Shown: positions 23,668 through 32,030, numbered from the stretch's first letter. The stretch: DNA of 64,000 nucleotides from Paraconexibacter algicola (GCF_003044185.1 NZ_PYYB01000001.1:682001-746000), one strand, 5' to 3'. Numbers and translations are program-made. Notes: a model not told the origin generated them from the sequence alone.

Positions 23668-24813
23668 TCAGGCGGTGGCGCCCGAGCCGAGCAGCACCGT
23701 GCACTGCGACGACCACGCACCGCCGTTGCCGTGGACGAGCGAGACGTCGCGGCCGACCTCGCGGACCTGGCGGACGCCCTCGACGAGCAGCGGCAACCCG
23801 TTCATCCCGGGGTGCTGGAAGCTCAGGCCGCCGCCGGTGGTGTTCACGGGCAGCGCGCCGCCGGGGGCGATCGCGCCGCTCGCCACGAACGGGCCGCCCT
23901 CGCCCTTGGGGCAGAACCCGAGGTCCTCGAGGAACACGATCGGGGTGATCGTGAACGCGTCGTAGAGCTGGGCGACCTGCACGTCGGCGGCGGTCAGGCC
24001 GGCCTCCGCGTACGCGCGGGCACCGGACTCCACCGCGGCGGTCGTGGTCAGCGAGGGCATCGAGGAGACGTGCCGGTGGGAGAGCGCCTCGCCGATCCCG
24101 AGGACGAGCACCTCGGGGACCGCCGGTCCGAGCAGCTCCCGCGCGCGCTCGCGGGCGACGACGACGATCGCGCCACCGCCGTCGGTGACGAGGCAGCAGT
24201 CGCGCACCCCGAGCGGGTCGCAGACGCGGGGCGCCGCCAGCACGTCGGCGATCTCCAGCGGCGTGGTCGACCAGGCGGCGGGCGTGCCCTCCCAGGCGCG
24301 CGCCCAGGCGCGGGCGCTCACCGCGACCGCGGCGAGCTGCTCGGGCGTGGTCCCGTACTCGTGCATGTGCCGGGAGGCGGCGAGCGCGTACGCGGCGATC
24401 GGCAGCGGCGGCCGGTAGGGCGCCTCGTAGGGGTCGACCTCCTGGACGGAGGCGGCGGCGCGGCCGACGAGCCGCTGCGTGGAGCCGTAGGCGATGAGCG
24501 CCACCTCGATCTGCCCGGCCGCGATGAGCGCGCGGGCGTGGTTGAGGTGCGCGATCGGGGACGAGCCGCCGACCTGCGTGGAGTCGCTGACCCGGGGGCG
24601 GATGCCGAGCTCCTCCGCGAGCGTGACGCTCGCCCACGGCAGCTGCGTCGACGCGGCGAACAGGCCGTCGACGTCCTGCACCCCCAGGCCGCACTGCCCC
24701 AGCGCGCGGCGCGCCGCCTGCGCGGCGAGCCCCGCGGGCGTGGTGCCCTCGGGCACCGCCCCCATGTCCGAGAGCGCGGCGCCCGCGATCGCGACCTGCG
24801 CGCGCAGGCTCAC
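23668..24813 (-). CDS. thiolase-fold protein lacking the nucleophilic Cys (Ltp2-like)
   Basis: The product is 381 residues, from GTG overlapping the upstream stop as GTGA. The SCP2-type thiolase fold is clear: VAIAGAALSDMG, VDGLFAAST, VALIAYGSTQR, VCDPLGVRDCCLVTDGGGA, VAQLYDAFTITP and GGGLSFQHPGMNG. At the place of the usual reactive cysteine the sequence is STQVGGSSPIAH, with no Cys, and the C-terminal Cys-x-Gly motif is also absent (HGNGGAWSS). The closest known analogues are Ltp2-type aldolases of steroid side-chain breakdown, which pair with a DUF35 protein, as here. It is probably not a working thiolase; retro-aldol activity is inference. Confidence 0.85.
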   Translation of the reverse strand: MSLRAQVAIAGAALSDMGAVPEGTTPAGLAAQAARRALGQCGLGVQDVDGLFAASTQLPWASVTLAEELGIRPRVSDSTQVGGSSPIAHLNHARALIAAGQIEVALIAYGSTQRLVGRAAASVQEVDPYEAPYRPPLPIAAYALAASRHMHEYGTTPEQLAAVAVSARAWARAWEGTPAAWSTTPLEIADVLAAPRVCDPLGVRDCCLVTDGGGAIVVVARERARELLGPAVPEVLVLGIGEALSHRHVSSMPSLTTTAAVESGARAYAEAGLTAADVQVAQLYDAFTITPIVFLEDLGFCPKGEGGPFVASGAIAPGGALPVNTTGGGLSFQHPGMNGLPLLVEGVRQVREVGRDVSLVHGNGGAWSSQCTVLLGSGATA

Positions 24814-25196
24814 GACGCACCGGCGGGGTCGTCGCCGTCGGCGACCGGCCGGAAGACCGGAACGTCGCCCTCCCACTCGACCTGCACGCGGGCGCCGATC
24901 CGGACGGCCTCCGGCGCGACGCCGACGACGCGGCTCATCATCCGGAAGCCCTCGTCGAGGTCGACGAGCGAGACGTCGTAGGGCTCGCCGTCGCGCGGGC
25001 GCACGGTGCAGGTCGCGTGGACGCGGCCGCGCCCGGTGCTGATCGCCCACGCGCCCGCTCCGACGCGCGGGCGGAACACGGCGGTTCCGTCGGGGGCCAC
25101 CTGGTAGGCGAGGCGGCCCTCGCGTGCGTGCGCCAGCCAGGTCGCCGAGGGGGCGGGATCGAGCTCCATGACCGGGACTCTGACGGACGCGACCAT
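24810..25196 (-). CDS. DUF35 OB-fold protein without zinc-ribbon cysteines
   Basis: The product is 128 residues. The order is a short helix (ATWLAHAREGRLAYQ), a degenerate rubredoxin-like region and an OB fold (GRVHATCTVRPRDGEPYDVSLVDLDEG, then VVGVAPEAVRIGARVQVEW). DUF35 proteins are partners of thiolase-fold enzymes and acyl-CoA dehydrogenases/hydratases (for example ChsH2 with Ltp2). The two Cys pairs that usually hold zinc are missing: the region reads YQVAPDGTAVFRPRVG. It overlaps the thiolase-fold gene by GTGA and is probably its obligate partner. The start is 15 bases from the divergent Nudix start. Confidence 0.85.
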   Translation of the reverse strand: MVASVRVPVMELDPAPSATWLAHAREGRLAYQVAPDGTAVFRPRVGAGAWAISTGRGRVHATCTVRPRDGEPYDVSLVDLDEGFRMMSRVVGVAPEAVRIGARVQVEWEGDVPVFRPVADGDDPAGAS

Positions 25197-25197
25197 C

Positions 25198-25203
25198 TAG
25201 GGT
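25198..25203 (+). promoter_or_regulatory. TAGGGT -10 box of the Nudix gene
   Basis: It ends seven bases before the ATG at 25211 and begins two bases from the start codon of the divergent DUF35 gene. Confidence 0.5.
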
Positions 25204-25210
25204 TTGGCCC

Positions 25211-25879
25211 ATGGCACCGTCTCCCGGCATCATCGCGCGCGGACCCTGGGTGCCGTCGGCCGTCGAGGCCCGCTGGCTCGACGACCACTACGAGCCGCCC
25301 GCCGCGGCGACCGCCGCCGCCGACGCGGCGATCACCGCGCTGGCCGAGCGCGGCTCCCCCAGCCACGACGGTCTCGGCGCCCGCTTCGTGTCGCACCGCG
25401 AGGTCGACGGGCGGCTCGTGATCGAGATGCAGCCGGCCCGCTGGGGCCTGCGGCTCGTCGACGGGGACGCGTCGCAGTCGATGGCCGCGCTCTGCGTCAC
25501 GCGCGCGCACGACGGGCGCTGGCTCGCCGGCCGCCGCGCGGCGTGGCTGTCCACCTGGGCGGGCCGCTGGGCGCTCGGCGCCGGCGGTGCCGTCGACGTG
25601 GGCGAGTCGCCCGCCGAGACGCTCACGCGCGAGCTGATGGAGGAGTGGCAGCTGACCGCCGATCGCGTCCAGGTCGACGCGCTCGTGCGCCTGCCCCACC
25701 AGATGATCATGGTCGTCGGCCAGGCCTGGCTGCCCGAGGGCGCCGACGAGCAGCTCGTCATGGACTCCGAGCACGACGCCTACGCGTGGTGGCCGGCGTC
25801 GGTCGACGACTGGCCGCCGGAGGCCGACGAGCCCCTGCGCCGCATGGCGGCGCTGCTGGCGTCCGCCGGGCCCGCGTGA
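25211..25879 (+). CDS. Nudix hydrolase
   Basis: The product is 222 residues. The Nudix box is GAVDVGESPAETLTRELMEE followed by WQL (about residues 127-149), matching GX5EX7REUXEE; the usual Gly after the second Glu pair is replaced by Gln. An N-terminal region of about 85 residues precedes the box, longer than in minimal Nudix enzymes and possibly a second, degenerate half (WGLRLVDGDASQSMAALCV). Nudix enzymes cleave nucleoside diphosphates linked to another moiety. The substrate is unknown. The following gene starts one base after the stop. Confidence 0.88.
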   Translation: MAPSPGIIARGPWVPSAVEARWLDDHYEPPAAATAAADAAITALAERGSPSHDGLGARFVSHREVDGRLVIEMQPARWGLRLVDGDASQSMAALCVTRAHDGRWLAGRRAAWLSTWAGRWALGAGGAVDVGESPAETLTRELMEEWQLTADRVQVDALVRLPHQMIMVVGQAWLPEGADEQLVMDSEHDAYAWWPASVDDWPPEADEPLRRMAALLASAGPA

Positions 25880-25880
25880 C

Positions 25881-26168
25881 GTGCTGACCCGTCCGCGCCT
25901 GAAGTGGGCGTCGTTCACCCACTCGACCGTCTACCTCGTGCTGCTGGTCGCCTGGGCGATCCCGGGACTGGCCGGCGTGGAGTTCGTCTTCGGCCTCGCG
26001 CACGGCCTCGGCTGGTTCGCGATGTGCGCCCTCGCGTTCGAGGGGGTGCGGCGCCGGCTGATCGACCTGCGGCTCGCCGTCGCCATCTCGGTGCTGGGCG
26101 CGATCGGGCCGTTCATCGGCTCGGCGGAGTTCATCCGCCAGGACCGCGCGCGGCGACCTGTGACCTGA
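25881..26168 (+). CDS. DUF3817-like small membrane protein
   Basis: The product is 95 residues, GTG start one base after the Nudix stop, so probably one operon. Three membrane spans (STVYLVLLVAWAIPGL, GLAHGLGWFAMCALAF, LAVAISVLGAIGPFIGS) and the phrases GLAHGLGW and GPFIGSAEFI resemble DUF3817 membrane proteins, which normally have a H-G-W motif in the second helix. The role is unknown. Confidence 0.7.
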   Translation: MLTRPRLKWASFTHSTVYLVLLVAWAIPGLAGVEFVFGLAHGLGWFAMCALAFEGVRRRLIDLRLAVAISVLGAIGPFIGSAEFIRQDRARRPVT

Positions 26169-26229
26169 CCCACATGTGAACGTCCTGTCTTGGTGCAGGA
26201 CGCCGTCCGACCGGGGCGCACCAGCGCGC

Positions 26230-26235
26230 TAGAGT
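26230..26235 (+). promoter_or_regulatory. TAGAGT -10 box of the 2-oxoglutarate dehydrogenase gene
   Basis: It ends seven bases before the ATG at 26243, consistent with a leaderless mRNA. A small inverted repeat (GTCCTG-N8-CAGGAC, about 26183-26202) lies upstream and could be an operator or chance. Confidence 0.5.
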
Positions 26236-26242
26236 CAGTCGC

Positions 26243-29200
26243 ATGGCGGTCGAGTCGACGATTCAGGTGGTCGCGCCCGGTGCGGGCGAGTCCGTGACCG
26301 AGGGCGAGATCCTCGAATGGCACGTGCAGGAGGGGGACGTCGTCTCCGAGGGTGACACCCTCGTCGAGATCTCGACCGACAAGGTCGACGTCGAGGTCCC
26401 CTCCCCCGCCTCCGGGAAGGTCGTGAAGCTGCACGTCGCCGAGGGCGAGACGATCACGGTCGGCCAGCTGCTCGCCGAGCTGTCCGCCGGGGACGGCGAC
26501 GCGGCGGGCGGCGGCGATCCCGCCGACGAGCTCGCGACCGCGGGCGTCCCCGACGAGGGCGACGGCTCGCAGTCCGCCGCCGACACCGAGGCCCAGACCG
26601 CCAGCGCGGGCCAGGTCATCGACATCGTCACCCCCGGGGCGGGCGAGTCCGTCACCGAGGGCGACATCCTCGAGTGGCACGTGCAGGTCGGCGACACCGT
26701 CGAGGAGGACCAGACGATCGTCGAGATCTCGACCGACAAGGTCGACGTCGAGCTGCCCGCCCCGGCCGCGGGCACGATCACCGAGCTGCTCGCGCAGGAG
26801 GGCGACACGGTCACCGTCGGCCAGGTCATCGCCCGCATGGAGACCGGTGCGGCGTCGTCGGCGTCCGCCCAGCCCGCCGCCCCCGCGGCCTCCGGCAACG
26901 GCGCGTCCGCCTCCGGCAACGGGAACGGCAACGGCGCCGCGCCCGCGATCGCCGACGGCACGAAGATCTCCCCCGTCGCCAAGCGCGTCGCGGCCGCCGA
27001 GGGCGTCGACGTCGCCGGCCTGACCGGCACCGGCCCGGGCGGCCGCATCACGAAGGCCGACGTGCTCGCCGGCCCGTCGGCGGGCAACGGCGCCGCGTCG
27101 GGCGGCGCGACCGCGACCGGCACGTCGAAGGCGATCAAGGGCGGCGCCGCGATGCTCGCCCGCTACATGGACGAGTCCCGCGCGATCCCGACCGCGACCT
27201 CGTTCCGCACGATCACCGTCACCCAGATGGACGGCCGGCGCAAGCAGCTGAAGGCCGCCGGGCAGAAGGTCTCCTTCACCCATCTGATCGCCTACGCGAT
27301 CGCGCTCGCCGCCACGCAGGACATGCCGGTGATGGCGCACCACTTCGAGGAGGTCGACGGCAAGCCGCACCGCGTCGACGACGGCGCCGTGAACCTCGGC
27401 ATCGCCGTCGACGTCGAGAAGAAGGACGGCAGCCGCACCCTGATGGTGCCGGTGATCCGCGACGCGGGCCGGCTGACCTTCCAGGGCTTCCTCGACGCGT
27501 TCGGCGACCTGATCTCCCGGGCGCGCGACAACAAGCTGACCGCCGACGACCTCGCGGGCGCCAACATCTCGCTGACGAACCCGGGCGGCATCGGCACGGT
27601 CGCGTCCGTGCCGCGGCTGATGGTCGGCCAGGGCACGATCATCGCGACCGGCTCGATCGCCTACCCGGTCGGCCTGGGCAACATCGGGGCCGCGATCGGC
27701 GCGGAGAAGGTCATGTCGATGACCTCGACCTACGACCACCGGATCATCCAGGGCGCCGAGTCCGGGCAGTTCCTCAAGACCGTGGAGGAGTACCTCCAGG
27801 GCGAGCACGGCTTCTACGAGAAGGTCTTCGCCGACCTCGGCGCGACCGCCGGGCCGGCGATCCCGCTGCCCGAGCCGACCGCCGCGCTCGCGCCGGCCGC
27901 CGCGGCCGCGCCGTCCGCCATCGCCGCCGCCCCGTCGGAGGAGCTGCTGCAGGCCGTCCAGGCCGCGACCTCGCTGCTGAAGGCGCACCGCACGCACGGG
28001 CACCTCGCGGCGACGCTCGACCCGCTGGGCTCCGCGCCCGAGGGCGACCCCGCGCTCGACCCGGAGCCGCTGGGCCTCACCCCGGAGCTGCTCGCGCAGA
28101 TCCCGGTGAAGATCCTGCGCACGAACGTGCCGGGGGCGACGCTCGCCGAGGCGCTGCCGCACCTGCGCCGCACGTACTGCGGCACGATCGCCTACGAGGT
28201 CGAGCACATCGCCTCGCACCGCCAGCGCACGTGGCTGCGCGAGAAGATCGAGTCGGGCGCGTTCCGCACGCCGCTGACCGGTGACGAGCAGAAGGCGCTG
28301 CTCAAGCGCCTCGTCGAGGTCGACGCGTTCGAGCGGTTCATGCACAAGGCGTACCTCGGTCAGAAGCAGTTCTCGATCGAGGGCCTCGACATGACGGTCC
28401 CGATGATCGACGAGATCATCCAGCTGTCGGCGTCGCACGGGGCCCGCGAGGTCGTCGTCGGCATGGCGCACCGTGGCCGCCTCAACGTGCTCGCGCACAA
28501 CCTCGGCCGCCCCTACGAGACGATCTTCGCGGAGTTCGAGGGCGCCTCGACGCTCGAGGCGATCACGACGATCCCGCAGGGCGGCACCGGCGACGTGAAG
28601 TACCACCACGGCGCCCAGGGCAGCTACCAGCTGCCCGACGGGAACTCGATCCTCGTGAACCTCGAGAGCAACCCGTCGCACCTCGAGTTCGTCCACCCGG
28701 TCGTGCTCGGCGCCACGCGCGCCGCGCAGACGCAGCGTCAGGGCCCGCACGCGCAGCGTGACGTCGCCGAGGCCGTGCCGATCGTCCTGCACGGCGACGC
28801 CGCGTTCCCGGGCCAGGGCGTCGTGGCGGAGTCCCTGAACCTGCAGGCGCTCGACGGCTACCAGGTCGGCGGCACGATCCACATCGTCCAGAACAACCAG
28901 GTCGGCTTCACCACCGACCCGGAGGACTCGCGCTCCACGCGCTGGGCGTCGGACCTCGCGAAGGGCTTCGACGTCCCGATCATCCACGTCAACGCCGACG
29001 ACGTCGCCGCGTGCATCGACGCGGTGCGGCTCGCGTTCGCGTTCCGCCACGAGTTCGGGCACGACGTGCTGATCGACCTGATCGGCTACCGCCGCTTCGG
29101 CCACAACGAGGCCGACGAGCCCGCGTACACGCAGCCCGAGATGACCGCGAAGATCAAGAAGCACCCGCGCGTCACCGAGCTGTTCTCCAAGGAGCTGATC

Positions 29201-30580
29201 GGCTCCGGCCTGTTCACGCAGGAGGAGTACGACGCGGGCGTGCAGCGCATCTGGGACGAGCTGACCGCGCTGCACCAGAACCTCAAGGCGCAGATCGCCG
29301 CCTCCGAGGAGGCCGGCACGGTCGAGCAGAAGACCGGCGAGTACCAGCTCGACCGCTCGCCCTCCCCGGAGGTCAAGACGGCCGTGAGCGCCGACCGGCT
29401 GCAGGTCCTCAACGAGGAGCTGCTCACGACGCCGGACGGGTTCACGGTCCACCCGAAGCTCGTCAAGCAGCTCGAGCGCAAGCGCAAGGCGCTGGGCGAC
29501 GAGGGCGGCATCGACTGGGCGCACGCCGAGGCGCTGGCGTTCGCGTCGCTGCTGACCGAGGGCATCCCGATCCGCCTCACCGGCCAGGACGTGGAGCGCG
29601 GCACGTTCTCGCAGCGCCACCTCGTGCTGCACGACGCGAAGACCGGCCAGACCACGTCGCCGATCCAGAACCTGCCGGGCGCGCTCGCCCCGATCGAGCT
29701 GCACAACTCGCCGCTGAGCGAGACCGCCTGCCTGGGCTTCGAGTACGGCTACTCGCAGGAGGCGCCGGAGACGCTCGTGCTGTGGGAGGGCCAGTTCGGC
29801 GACTTCGCCAACGGCGCCCAGGTGATCATCGACCAGTTCATCGTGTCCGGCCTGGCGAAGTGGGGCCAGTCCTCGCGCCTGACGCTGCTGCTGCCGCACG
29901 GCTACGAGGGCTCCGGCCCGGAGCACTCCTCCGCGCGCCTGGAGCGGTTCCTGCAGCTCGCGGCGGAGGGCAACATCCGCGTGGCGAACCTGACGACCCC
30001 GGCGCAGTACTTCCACCTGCTGCGCCGCCAGGCCCGGATCGCCAAGCAGCGCCCGCTGGTCATCATGACCCCGAAGTCGCTGCTGCGCCTGCCGCAGGCC
30101 ACGAACCGCATCCAGCACCTCGCGGACACGCAGTTCTTCCCGGTGCTCGGCGAGCCGCGCGTGCCGCACGAGAAGGTCACGCGCCTCGTGCTGTGCACCG
30201 GCAAGGTCTACTACGACCTCGTCGGTCACGAGTCCCGCAAGGACAACGAGGCGGTCGCGGTCGGCCGGATCGAGCTGCTCTACCCGTTCCCGGAGGGCCA
30301 GGTCCGCGAGCTGATCGACTCCTACCCGAACCTGCAGGAGGTCCTGTGGGTGCAGGAGGAGCCGCGCAACATGGGCGCCCGCGCGCACATGTTCCCGCGC
30401 CTCATGCAGATCCTGCCCGAGCACCTGTCGCTCGGGTACGTCGGCCGGCCGGAGCGCGCGAGCCCGGGCGAGGGCTACCCGGCCGCGCACAACACCGAGC
30501 AGACGCGGATCATCCGCACCGCGCTCGACACGTCGGTTCCGGTCTCGCTGTACCCGAAGAAGACGCCGGGCGAGCGGTAG
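26243..30580 (+). CDS. kgd: fused 2-oxoglutarate dehydrogenase E2-E1 (two lipoyl domains)
   Basis: The product is 1445 residues in one chain. Lipoyl domain 1 has Lys47 and lipoyl domain 2 Lys166, each in EISTDKVDVE. A Gly/Asn/Ala linker and a peripheral-subunit-binding domain (about 240-275, KISPVAKRVAAAEGVDVAG) follow. The E2 acyltransferase domain is about 300-530, with His499 in TYDHRIIQG (DHRxxQG, not DHRxxDG, as in mycobacterial Kgd/OdhA). The ThDP-dependent E1 runs from about 590 to the end (GMAHRGRLNVLAH, HHGAQGSYQLPDG, VLHGDAAFPGQG, IGYRRFGHNEADEP). It makes succinyl-CoA from 2-oxoglutarate with an external E3. Unlike mycobacterial Kgd, it carries its own lipoyl domains. Confidence 0.95.
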   Translation: MAVESTIQVVAPGAGESVTEGEILEWHVQEGDVVSEGDTLVEISTDKVDVEVPSPASGKVVKLHVAEGETITVGQLLAELSAGDGDAAGGGDPADELATAGVPDEGDGSQSAADTEAQTASAGQVIDIVTPGAGESVTEGDILEWHVQVGDTVEEDQTIVEISTDKVDVELPAPAAGTITELLAQEGDTVTVGQVIARMETGAASSASAQPAAPAASGNGASASGNGNGNGAAPAIADGTKISPVAKRVAAAEGVDVAGLTGTGPGGRITKADVLAGPSAGNGAASGGATATGTSKAIKGGAAMLARYMDESRAIPTATSFRTITVTQMDGRRKQLKAAGQKVSFTHLIAYAIALAATQDMPVMAHHFEEVDGKPHRVDDGAVNLGIAVDVEKKDGSRTLMVPVIRDAGRLTFQGFLDAFGDLISRARDNKLTADDLAGANISLTNPGGIGTVASVPRLMVGQGTIIATGSIAYPVGLGNIGAAIGAEKVMSMTSTYDHRIIQGAESGQFLKTVEEYLQGEHGFYEKVFADLGATAGPAIPLPEPTAALAPAAAAAPSAIAAAPSEELLQAVQAATSLLKAHRTHGHLAATLDPLGSAPEGDPALDPEPLGLTPELLAQIPVKILRTNVPGATLAEALPHLRRTYCGTIAYEVEHIASHRQRTWLREKIESGAFRTPLTGDEQKALLKRLVEVDAFERFMHKAYLGQKQFSIEGLDMTVPMIDEIIQLSASHGAREVVVGMAHRGRLNVLAHNLGRPYETIFAEFEGASTLEAITTIPQGGTGDVKYHHGAQGSYQLPDGNSILVNLESNPSHLEFVHPVVLGATRAAQTQRQGPHAQRDVAEAVPIVLHGDAAFPGQGVVAESLNLQALDGYQVGGTIHIVQNNQVGFTTDPEDSRSTRWASDLAKGFDVPIIHVNADDVAACIDAVRLAFAFRHEFGHDVLIDLIGYRRFGHNEADEPAYTQPEMTAKIKKHPRVTELFSKELIGSGLFTQEEYDAGVQRIWDELTALHQNLKAQIAASEEAGTVEQKTGEYQLDRSPSPEVKTAVSADRLQVLNEELLTTPDGFTVHPKLVKQLERKRKALGDEGGIDWAHAEALAFASLLTEGIPIRLTGQDVERGTFSQRHLVLHDAKTGQTTSPIQNLPGALAPIELHNSPLSETACLGFEYGYSQEAPETLVLWEGQFGDFANGAQVIIDQFIVSGLAKWGQSSRLTLLLPHGYEGSGPEHSSARLERFLQLAAEGNIRVANLTTPAQYFHLLRRQARIAKQRPLVIMTPKSLLRLPQATNRIQHLADTQFFPVLGEPRVPHEKVTRLVLCTGKVYYDLVGHESRKDNEAVAVGRIELLYPFPEGQVRELIDSYPNLQEVLWVQEEPRNMGARAHMFPRLMQILPEHLSLGYVGRPERASPGEGYPAAHNTEQTRIIRTALDTSVPVSLYPKKTPGER
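26361..26395 (+). repeat. 35-base direct repeat, lipoyl domain 1
   Basis: Identical to 26718-26752; it encodes the lipoyl-lysine loop (Lys47) of the first lipoyl domain. The identity at base level suggests a fairly recent duplication or gene conversion. Confidence 0.85.
26718..26752 (+). repeat. 35-base direct repeat, lipoyl domain 2
   Basis: Second copy of 26361-26395, encoding the loop with Lys166. Confidence 0.85.
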
Positions 30581-30593
30581 CCCGTCGGGGCCC

Positions 30594-30618
30594 GGGCGCC
30601 GCGCGTGCGGCGGCGCCC
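30594..30618. terminator. 9-bp hairpin between convergent genes
   Basis: GGGCGCCGC at 30594-30602 pairs with GCGGCGCCC at 30610-30618 around a seven-base loop, 13 bases after the dehydrogenase stop and five bases before the stop of the converging gene. Confidence 0.55.
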
Positions 30619-30623
30619 CGGTC

Positions 30624-30803
30624 CTAGCGGACGACCAGCAGCACGACGACGAGCGCGATCACGAGGTCGACCGCGACGAGCCACGGCAGCCACCGTGGCA
30701 CCCCGGTCCGTGGCCCGGCGCTCGACGACGTCGCGCCCGGCGCCACCTCGTCGGTGGGGCGGCCCTCGTCGGTCTCGCGGCCGAACGCGTCGCGCGGGCT
30801 CAC
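30624..30803 (-). CDS. small tail-anchored membrane protein
   Basis: The product is 59 residues from GTG 30803, overlapping the DUF1028 stop as GTGA. The first 37 residues are hydrophilic and acidic (RDAFGRETDEGRPTDEV); the C-terminal WLPWLVAVDLVIALVVVLLVV is one membrane span followed by a single Arg. This is the layout of a C-tail-anchored protein. No family recognised; the coupling implies co-expression with the DUF1028 protein. Confidence 0.55.
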   Translation of the reverse strand: MSPRDAFGRETDEGRPTDEVAPGATSSSAGPRTGVPRWLPWLVAVDLVIALVVVLLVVR

Positions 30804-31705
30804 GCGGTCAGCCCTAGGTCCCGCGCGACCGCGCCGGCGACCGGGCTGATCTCCGCGGTGAGCCGCGGGAGCAGCTCGGCCCAGCCGGGCTGCGCGGCGA
30901 TCGCGCCGCGGACCTGCGCGAGCCCGGCGTCGCGGTCGCCCGCCGCGTAGGCGGCGAGGCCCGCCCAGAACAGCAGCTCGTGGTTGCCCGGCGCCAGCGC
31001 GGCGGCCGCGGCGTAGCGCACGCCCGCCTCGCTCAGCCGGCCCTCGCCGGTGAGGTCGTCCCCCTCGGTGGCGAGCGCGTACGCGTCCGCGAGGTCGAGC
31101 AGCCGCTCGAGCTCGTCCAGCGGCTCGGGGTGGTCGTCGACGCGCACGTCGGTGACGGTCCGCCACCGCTCCCCCGACGGCGGCGCGACCACCAGCGCGG
31201 CGGACTGGCGGCCGCGGACGTCGCCGCCCGCGCCCTCCGCGCCGCGCAGCGCCGCGAGCAGGCGCCGGGCGAGCGGCTCGTCGGGTCGCGTGGCCTCGAA
31301 CGCGGCGCGCATCGCCGGCCACACCTCGGGCGAGGCCATCATGTTCGCCTGCACGCTGAAGCCCGCGCCGATGCTGTGACCGGCGAACGCGATGCAGCCG
31401 TCCCCGGTGTGCGTCGCGACGCTGCCGCGACCGTCGATGACGGCGACCTGGCGGAAGCGCGCGGCGGGGTCGGCCCGCAGCAGCGCGTCGAGCGCCTCGC
31501 GCGGCCCCTCCCCCGCCTCGAGCCGGTCGAGCAGCCGCGGTCCGAACGCCTTCTCGGCGACGGACTGCGTGCAGACCGCCCCGATCCCCGGGCGGACCCA
31601 CGGGACGATCGGCCCGACCGCGAACCAGTGCGACTGCACGGCCGCTCCGAGCTCGCCGGTGTGGGCGTCGCGTGCGACGATCGAGTAGGTGCCCCGACGG
31701 ATCAC
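30800..31705 (-). CDS. DUF1028 (Ntn-hydrolase-like) protein
   Basis: The product is 301 residues from GTG 31705, chosen because TATCGT lies seven bases upstream. The DUF1028 core is RRGTYSIVARDAHTGELGAAV, HWFAVGPIVPWV, GIGAVCTQS, AFAGHSIGAGFSVQANM and GGDVRGRQSAALVV. This family has an Ntn-hydrolase-type fold and is often called a putative peptidoglycan-binding or hydrolase protein, without proven activity. Residues after about 215 form TPR-like helices (YALATEGDDLTGEGRLSEAG, AALAPGNHELLFWAGLAAY). The 5' end overlaps the divergent alkyltransferase-like gene by 17 bases. Confidence 0.85.
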   Translation of the reverse strand: MIRRGTYSIVARDAHTGELGAAVQSHWFAVGPIVPWVRPGIGAVCTQSVAEKAFGPRLLDRLEAGEGPREALDALLRADPAARFRQVAVIDGRGSVATHTGDGCIAFAGHSIGAGFSVQANMMASPEVWPAMRAAFEATRPDEPLARRLLAALRGAEGAGGDVRGRQSAALVVAPPSGERWRTVTDVRVDDHPEPLDELERLLDLADAYALATEGDDLTGEGRLSEAGVRYAAAAALAPGNHELLFWAGLAAYAAGDRDAGLAQVRGAIAAQPGWAELLPRLTAEISPVAGAVARDLGLTA

Positions 31706-32015
31706 GGACGCGACGATACAAACGACGGCCGCGGAATCCTCCGACTGGCGGTCGAGGATCCTCGCGCGCGTGGAGCGCGTGCCGCCCGGGTTCGTCACGA
31801 CCTACGGGGACGTCTCCCCCGGGGCGCCCCGGCAGGGCGGCGCCGCGCTGCGCGGCGCCGGCGACCGCGTGCCCTGGTGGCGGGTGGTCCGCGCCGACGG
31901 CTCGCTCGCGGTCGGGGACCGGCAGCGCGCGCTGCTGGAGGCCGAGGACGTGCCGTTCCTCCCGAGCGGACGGGTGGACCTGCGGGCCGCGCGGATCCCG
32001 CCCGAGGTGCTCTGA
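31689..32015 (+). CDS. alkyltransferase-like (ATL) DNA-binding protein
   Basis: The product is 108 residues from GTG 31689; a later GTG near 31769 is possible and would avoid the overlap with the divergent gene. The sequence matches the DNA-binding domain of O6-alkylguanine-DNA alkyltransferase: ILARVERVPPGFVTTYGDV, GGAALRGAGDRVPWWRVV, and LPSGRVDL. The alkyl-accepting Cys of the PCHR motif is replaced (PWWRVV). ATL proteins bind O6-alkylguanine lesions without repairing them and hand them to nucleotide excision repair. The next gene starts 21 bases after the stop. Confidence 0.85.
   Translation: MPRRITDATIQTTAAESSDWRSRILARVERVPPGFVTTYGDVSPGAPRQGGAALRGAGDRVPWWRVVRADGSLAVGDRQRALLEAEDVPFLPSGRVDLRAARIPPEVL
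31713..31718 (-). promoter_or_regulatory. TATCGT -10 box of the DUF1028 gene
   Basis: On the minus strand it ends seven bases before the GTG at 31705. It lies inside the first codons of the divergent gene. Confidence 0.5.
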
Positions 32016-32024
32016 GGAAGGGCC

Positions 32025-32030
32025 TACAGT
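32025..32030 (+). promoter_or_regulatory. TACAGT -10 box of the YjbQ-family gene
   Basis: It ends six bases before the ATG at 32037, downstream of the ATL stop. Confidence 0.45.

Noticed and set aside
25931-30490. A 1519-residue open frame on the minus strand opposite the 2-oxoglutarate dehydrogenase
   Set aside because: It is the antisense of a certain gene in a GC-rich genome where stop codons are rare; its Arg/Val/Asp/Leu composition is that of a shadow frame and it has no motifs.
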